Origin: an uncultured Oscillospiraceae bacterium
GTDB lineage: Bacteria > Bacillota > Clostridia > Oscillospirales > Acutalibacteraceae
Direction of reading: 5' to 3'
Assembly (NCBI GenBank): GCA_902478455.1
Contig: CABSLJ010000083.1
Coordinates: forward strand, 1 to 10,027
DNA length: 10,027 nt
This document shows, in pieces, positions 6,644 to 10,027 of the stretch. The notes beneath the pieces were generated by a model. The model made no database searches and was not told the DNA's origin. It saw only the letters and a list, made by a program, of their open reading frames with translations. The translations under genes and the position numbers were made by a program. The stretch's first letter is position 1; every line of letters starts with the position of its first letter.

Positions 6644-6812
6644 AGGGACATTTTCTTCGGATATCAACTGATATTTTGAAATAAGGCAATTTTAAAAATT
6701 TTGTGTTAGATTTTAACGTAAAGCCATCCCAACCAGAAAAACCAAACGCTAAAACCAGTCCTGCAGGGTAAACTAATCTTGTGCACAAAGGAGACCGCAA
6801 AGGAGGACCATT

Positions 6813-7310
6813 GTGAAACATTGGAAACGCTTTTTTTCTGTGACAATGTGCGCGGCGCTGTTTCTCTTCCCCGGTTGCTCCCTTGCGGAAGAGGCGGACC
6901 CGGAACCGCCTGTGCGCAGCGATACCGGGGCAGCCTCCTCCGTTCCAGACGCCTCGTCCGAAGAAGAAAGTTCGGTCCCCATGAAGCCGGTACAAAGGAT
7001 AGACATGCGGACCGCGAAAGCGAATTTGGATGCAGATGAAGCCATTGTATTGTTGGATGTGAGAACCAAGACGGAATATGACGACCGTCATATTCCCGGC
7101 AGTGTACTCGTCCCGCTCAATGAGCTTTACAAGAAGGCGTCCGGCGCCATACCGAAAAAAGACAGCACCGTGTACGTCTATTGCCGAAGCGGGCGGAGAA
7201 GTTACGCCGCCGCCGAGGTATTGATGGAGCTTGGTTACGAGAATGTCTACGACATGGGCGGCCTAGACGATTGGCCCTTTGAGACCGAATATACCAAAAG
7301 CCCCTTGTAA
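6813..7310 (+). CDS. Putative lipoprotein with a rhodanese domain
   Basis: A 165-residue exported protein. Residues 1-22 form a lipoprotein-like signal peptide: a basic start (MKHWKR), a hydrophobic core, and FLFPGC with Cys22 as the likely lipidated residue, although the lipobox is not ideal. A Ser/Glu/Pro-rich linker (25-58) leads to a single rhodanese domain (about 60-158), with LLDVRTKTEYDDRHIPGS (80-97), the active-site loop CRSGRRS (124-130, catalytic Cys124) and GGLDDW (149-154). The full active-site loop suggests a catalytically competent sulfurtransferase or thiol-handling domain at the outer face of the membrane; the acceptor is unknown. The GTG start at 6813 has an excellent AAAGGAGG (6799-6806) with a 6-nt spacer. 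A second AAAGGAG lies just before it, at about 6786-6792. The gene stands alone and converges on the SPL gene. Confidence 0.87.
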   Translation: MKHWKRFFSVTMCAALFLFPGCSLAEEADPEPPVRSDTGAASSVPDASSEEESSVPMKPVQRIDMRTAKANLDADEAIVLLDVRTKTEYDDRHIPGSVLVPLNELYKKASGAIPKKDSTVYVYCRSGRRSYAAAEVLMELGYENVYDMGGLDDWPFETEYTKSPL

Positions 7311-7337
7311 GCCTATTTGTCTGCACTGTTAAAGTGG

Positions 7338-7369
7338 GTGAGGCGTTCATCCGCCGGTGAACGTCTCAT
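7338..7369. terminator. Hairpin terminator between convergent genes
   Basis: GAGGCGTTCA (7340-7349) pairs with TGAACGTCTC (7358-7367) through ten pairs including one G-U, extended by further pairs outside, with an 8-nt loop. On the plus strand it is followed by ATTCCTGTTTT, an interrupted T tract. On the minus strand the T tract is weaker. It lies between the rhodanese stop (7310) and the SPL stop (7382), where a shared terminator is expected. Confidence 0.6.
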
Positions 7370-7381
7370 TCCTGTTTTCGC

Positions 7382-8395
7382 TCATACAATATAGTATAGT
7401 TTATTTCCCGGGAAAAAGTGATGAATAATTTCTAAAAAAAACGCTTTTCCCTCACTTTTTACCTCCGGACGATACATATACTTTCCCATCCCCCTACCGG
7501 TCATAAGACGGGGATCATACAGGTCAGGGGCTTTCGGAAAGGCTTCCTCATTGATTTTTCGGTGCACATAGCTGTAAGTCATGAAGATTACTTCAAAAAA
7601 GACCGTGTTTTTCGCCCGTTCGCTGAGGGTGGAACGGAGTATCTCAAACAGTTCCCGGTAGAGCGTTTGCCATCCCTCCACAAAGATGACGGGGGCCACC
7701 AGAAGGCCCACGGGGTATCCGGCCTCACACAGGCGATTGACCGCTTCGATTCTCCGGAGCAGCGGCGAAGTTCCCAGCTCAACCCGGCTGATGATTTGCT
7801 GCGGATTGACGCTCATGCGAAGGGTGGTTTTCCCCTCGTGACGCAGGGGAAGCAGTGAAGAAACCGCATGAAATTTGGTCGGCAGGGTCAGGCGGCCTTT
7901 GGGAGACTCCGCAAAGCGTTCGATGGTCCAGCAGAGATTTCCCGTGATGGTATTCTCCAAAACAAGGTCGCTGTTGCTGCCGATTTCAAAAACGAGGTCT
8001 CTTTCTGCCGCAGAGGCTTTTTGGATCAGACGGCTCAGCATTTCTTCCCGGTTAACAAACAGGCGCAGATAAGAACATTTGTTGAAATGACAGACCAGAT
8101 AGCAGTAGAGACACATGGCGGTACAGCCCGACGACGTGTAGGGCACCAAAAAATCCGACGTCTTGCTGTTCGGCACATAGCGGTGAGACTTGCGCACCCC
8201 GAGAATCAGAGCGCGCTTCATGGCGGGAAATTCCCGGTTGCTTTTCAGACGCATTTCCTCAATGTTGTTGTGATTTTCGATCTCCCGGCAGGGAATCCCC
8301 AGGCCGGTATAGCGCGCTAGCAACTCTTTGCCCAAAGGATAGCGCTCCGCCTGAGGCTCATACAGTACCAGGCTCGGCTTAAAAATTCGGAACAC
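7382..8395 (-). CDS. Spore photoproduct lyase (SPL) family radical SAM protein, donor cysteine replaced
   Basis: A 337-residue radical SAM protein close to Bacillus subtilis SplB (about 342 residues). It shares the N-terminal EPQAERYPLG-type segment (13-22), the cluster motif CTAMCLYC (C91, C95, C98, CX3CX2C), the flanking Tyr97 and Tyr99, KFHAV and GKTTLRMSVN (188-197), the GYPVGLLVAPVIFVEGW stretch (226-242) and a GRGMGKYMY motif near the C-terminus (300-308). SplB repairs the spore photoproduct thymine dimer in DNA. In the B. subtilis enzyme, as I recall it, a cysteine (C141, in FEASCTSD) returns a hydrogen atom; here the aligned FEIGSNSD has Ser140. Extra cysteines occur at 102, 107 and 155. 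Repair activity is therefore uncertain, and no spore gene is adjacent. The GTG at 8395 gives the family length, but it lies inside the AGGGAGGTG ribosome-binding sequence, so the exact start is doubtful. Confidence 0.9.
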   Translation of the reverse strand: MFRIFKPSLVLYEPQAERYPLGKELLARYTGLGIPCREIENHNNIEEMRLKSNREFPAMKRALILGVRKSHRYVPNSKTSDFLVPYTSSGCTAMCLYCYLVCHFNKCSYLRLFVNREEMLSRLIQKASAAERDLVFEIGSNSDLVLENTITGNLCWTIERFAESPKGRLTLPTKFHAVSSLLPLRHEGKTTLRMSVNPQQIISRVELGTSPLLRRIEAVNRLCEAGYPVGLLVAPVIFVEGWQTLYRELFEILRSTLSERAKNTVFFEVIFMTYSYVHRKINEEAFPKAPDLYDPRLMTGRGMGKYMYRPEVKSEGKAFFLEIIHHFFPGNKLYYIV

Positions 8396-8459
8396 CTCCC
8401 TTTGCTGGTCCTCTTAGTATCCGCAAAGGTCGCCGCGGTTATTCCAGACGAAAAGGAAC

Positions 8460-8492
8460 AAAGCGCAAAACAGCCTATCTGTCCTGCGCTTT
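8460..8492 (-). terminator. Terminator downstream of the thioesterase gene
   Basis: On the minus strand AAAGCGCA pairs perfectly with TGCGCTTT, and the inner GGACAG pairs with CTGTTT using two G-U pairs, giving a 14-bp stem with a 5-nt loop (ATAGG). The T-rich GTTCCTTTTCG follows, which is an imperfect tract. It lies 44 bp after the thioesterase stop and ahead of the SPL gene, and so separates the two transcripts. Confidence 0.65.
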
Positions 8493-8535
8493 CTCCCCCT
8501 GAATCCATTGTCTTTCAGCCGATACCGGCTCGAAA

Positions 8536-9042
8536 TCACAGTTCGATTTCCTGCGGGTCTCTGTCGTCCGGAACGTAAAACATCTCGCTGTCGGCATCCA
8601 AATCCGCATCTGTAATTTTGTCCACCGGCAGTTTCATATATTTTCCCCAGGCGGTCGCCGCCTTCTGGCCGTCCGGCAGCAAAATTTCTCCGGTAGCCTC
8701 GAACAGACGGCGGTTGTTGGACGTGATGCGGGATACGACCCGAAGCGGGACGTTCAGCGGCACCGGTTTTTTGTATTCCAAATTCAGCTTGACGGTGACG
8801 CCCCAAACGCCCGGCTCGGCCACCATGATAACCCGACCCAGGCATTCGTCCAGAATAGCGGCCGAAAGTCCCCCGTGGGTCCGTCCGGGATAGCTTTGAT
8901 GTTCCTCCCTGGGCGTAAACAGGCCGACCAGCTCGCCGTTTTCCAGCTCATAAAAATATGCCTGAAAGCCAAAAGCATTGTCCATGCCGCAGCAAAAGCA
9001 CATTTTGCTGTTTTTCTGTTTCTTAAGCACTTTATACTTCAT
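8536..9042 (-). CDS. PaaI-type hotdog-fold thioesterase
   Basis: A 168-residue cytoplasmic protein of the hotdog superfamily, probably hydrolysing an acyl-CoA or related thioester; the substrate cannot be read from the sequence. The hallmark is HQSYPGRTHGGLSAAILDE (48-66), where HGG starts the long hotdog helix and D65/E66 lie in the usual catalytic region. It is followed by the strand GVTVKLNLEYKKPVPL (81-96). A cysteine cluster near the N-terminus (MCFCCGMDN, 14-22) resembles the C-x-x-C-G-x-x-N start seen in clostridial members. The acidic tail (143-168) has many Asp and Glu residues. The open frame continues upstream to 9198, but the ATG at 9042 has AAAGGAA with a 7-nt spacer and matches family length. 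It has its own promoter region and a terminator at each end, so it appears to be a single-gene unit. Confidence 0.88.
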   Translation of the reverse strand: MKYKVLKKQKNSKMCFCCGMDNAFGFQAYFYELENGELVGLFTPREEHQSYPGRTHGGLSAAILDECLGRVIMVAEPGVWGVTVKLNLEYKKPVPLNVPLRVVSRITSNNRRLFEATGEILLPDGQKAATAWGKYMKLPVDKITDADLDADSEMFYVPDDRDPQEIEL

Positions 9043-9078
9043 TTGCAGATTCCTTTCCTCTGAACAGAATACCGCTTT

Positions 9079-9107
9079 ATTATACAATAAACGGTGTACT
9101 TTTGCAC
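9079..9107 (-). promoter_or_regulatory. Candidate promoter of the thioesterase gene
   Basis: On the minus strand a perfect -10 box TATAAT (9084-9079) lies 17 bp after GTGCAA (9107-9102), a poor -35 with three matches. The predicted start near 9072 leaves a leader of about 30 nt before the ATG at 9042, containing the ribosome binding site. It stands between the radC terminator and the gene, where a promoter is needed. Confidence 0.45.
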
Positions 9108-9152
9108 GAAATCTTTTCCGTTGACAAGGACGCTGATTTTCCCCGAAACCAC

Positions 9153-9181
9153 AAAACCACGCGCGTTTGGCGCGTGGTTTT
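9153..9181 (-). terminator. Intrinsic terminator after radC
   Basis: AAAACCACGCGC and GCGCGTGGTTTT form a perfect 12-bp stem around a 5-nt loop. On the minus strand the last stem bases supply the TTTT run. It begins 18 bp after the radC stop. The flanking A and T runs make it able to work in both directions, but no plus-strand gene reads into it. Confidence 0.8.
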
Positions 9182-9199
9182 GCCTGAAGCTGATTCATT

Positions 9200-9874
9200 T
9201 CAAAAAATTTCGTCTCCCAGATTGCTGTCCGCTATGGAAACATAGTCGAGGTCGGCGACGATGATGTGATCGATCAGCCTGACGCCCACTAGGGCAAGCG
9301 CCTCCCTGACCGCCACCGTTGAGCGCAAATCATCCCGGGAGGGCAGCGCGACGCCGCTCGGATGATTGTGCGCGAGAATGGCCTTTGAGGCGTTGTAACG
9401 CATGGCAAGCTCAACCACTTTACGGATATAAATATCGGCCGCGTTGACCGTTCCCTCATTGACCACGCCGCAGAAAAGCAGCTTGCCCTTGCTGTCCATC
9501 AGCATCAGGATCACCGTCTCGTTGATCCTGCCGATGTATTTGCTCAGCAGAATGGAACCGGCGTCTTCGGTGGTGACGATTTTCCGGCTGTCGTCGACTT
9601 TATCGTCCAAATAGCGGCGGCAGTAATGCGGAATCATCTTGATCAGCAGCGCCGCGTTGCTTCCAATCCCCTCCACATTGGCAAGGCTCTCCAGCGGTGC
9701 GTCGCACACGGCTGAAAAGGAGCCGAAGGCATCCATCAGACGATGGGCGACCTCGTTGGTGTCCCGGCGCGGAATGGCGTAAAAAAGTAGGAGTTCCAGC
9801 AGTTCGTGTTGTGCAAAGCCGTCCGGGTCGGACATAAACTTTTGCTTGATCCGTTGGCGATGTCCCTCATGCAC
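9200..9874 (-). CDS. radC: RadC family JAB/MPN domain protein
   Basis: A 224-residue protein of the usual RadC length. The N-terminal part (1-95) contains HELLELLLFYAIPRRDTN (23-40) and a helix-hairpin-helix region (LANVEGIGSNAALLI, 64-78). The C-terminal JAB/MPN domain (about 100-224) has Glu140 in VVNEGT and the metal motif HNHPSGVALPSRDD (169-182), with H169, H171 and D182 as ligands and S179 in the JAMM pattern. The family was once linked to DNA repair, but its biochemical role is unsettled. The open frame extends to 9970, but that extension overlaps the PyrE coding region and lacks family similarity. GTG at 9874 gives the characteristic MHEGHRQR start with an AGGGGGG ribosome binding site about 8 nt upstream. 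It begins 35 bp after the pyrE stop and is probably co-transcribed with it. Confidence 0.93.
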   Translation of the reverse strand: MHEGHRQRIKQKFMSDPDGFAQHELLELLLFYAIPRRDTNEVAHRLMDAFGSFSAVCDAPLESLANVEGIGSNAALLIKMIPHYCRRYLDDKVDDSRKIVTTEDAGSILLSKYIGRINETVILMLMDSKGKLLFCGVVNEGTVNAADIYIRKVVELAMRYNASKAILAHNHPSGVALPSRDDLRSTVAVREALALVGVRLIDHIIVADLDYVSIADSNLGDEIF

Positions 9875-9909
9875 ACAGACCGCCCCCCTCACTCCGCAGA
9901 CGATGTTTT

Positions 9910-10027
9910 TTAAACCTTGCGGCTGCCGGGCTTGACCACCGGCAGCTTTCCTTCCTTGCAAAGGGGGCATTCCTCCGGTTCCCAGGATTCCACATCGACT
10001 GAGATGACCGCCCGGAAGGGCACGCCG
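9910..10027 (-). CDS. pyrE: Orotate phosphoribosyltransferase, C-terminal end (partial)
   Basis: Reading leftward from the window edge, 38 codons end in TAA at 9912-9910. The tail reads GVPFRAVISVDVESWEPEEC, then PLC, and finishes KPGSRKV. This matches the ending of clostridial PyrE, with its C-P-L-C pair, the VKPGSRK close and a preceding beta strand. PyrE makes orotidine 5'-phosphate from orotate and PRPP in pyrimidine synthesis. The catalytic and PRPP-binding parts lie outside the window, so the assignment rests on the tail alone. The frame is different from that of radC, and the coding pattern here shows that the long upstream extension of radC is not used. Confidence 0.75.
   Translation of the reverse strand, partial: GVPFRAVISVDVESWEPEECPLCKEGKLPVVKPGSRKV

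Noticed and set aside
6468..7091. A 207-codon minus-strand open frame overlapping the rhodanese and the 113-residue gene
   Set aside because: It is antisense to the well-supported rhodanese lipoprotein and out of frame with the 113-residue gene. Its translation shows no domain.
9875..9970. N-terminal extension of RadC by 32 residues
   Set aside because: It overlaps the PyrE C-terminal coding region in another frame, has no RadC similarity, and the GTG at 9874 gives the normal family length.

Overview
The window looks like chromosomal DNA of a moderately GC-rich Gram-positive anaerobe of the class Clostridia, possibly Oscillospiraceae-like. Several things support this: strong AGGAGG-type ribosome binding sites, several GTG starts, a GHL10 (DigH-like) envelope protein, a spore-photoproduct-lyase-family radical SAM protein, the clostridial form of RadC beginning MHEGHRQR, and a PyrE tail with a C-P-L-C motif. 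Genus cannot be fixed from the sequence alone. I see no tRNA, rRNA, CRISPR array, transposase or phage gene.

Layout. On the left, a membrane-anchored GHL10 glycosidase-like protein (minus, 69-1352) diverges from a small DUF1294 membrane protein (plus, 1468-1752). Their shared upstream region carries a clear promoter and a perfect 12-bp palindrome. A strong bidirectional terminator (1827-1874) separates DUF1294 from a convergent four-gene operon on the minus strand (5809 down to 1937). In transcription order this operon holds a membrane-anchored VanY-type D,D-carboxypeptidase, an OmpR-family response regulator, a HAMP/HisKA sensor kinase, and an uncharacterised single-pass membrane protein whose start overlaps the kinase stop by ATGA. 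Gaps are 16 bp, 6 bp and a 4-bp overlap. This looks like an envelope-sensing and cell-wall-trimming module. No vanHAX-like resistance genes lie beside it in the window.

The middle (5810-6250) is about 440 bp without a gene. It holds a 17-bp palindrome near the operon promoter and a compact repeat element made of GTAGGGGCG-type units in both orientations (about 6018-6173), which resembles a small non-coding intergenic repeat. Next come an unrecognised 113-residue gene (minus, 6251-6592) with an attenuator-like hairpin in its leader and, divergent from it, a putative rhodanese lipoprotein (plus, 6813-7310).

The right third is mostly minus strand and consists of separate transcription units. 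The SPL-family radical SAM protein (7382-8395) keeps the CX3CX2C cluster motif but has serine where I recall the Bacillus subtilis enzyme having its hydrogen-donating cysteine. It is followed to the right by a PaaI-type hotdog thioesterase (8536-9042) with its own promoter and terminator, then radC (9200-9874) directly downstream of the C-terminal end of pyrE (9910 to the window edge).

The most notable points are the donor-cysteine substitution in the SPL protein, the orphan membrane protein locked to the sensor kinase, the intergenic repeat, and the unknown 113-residue gene.
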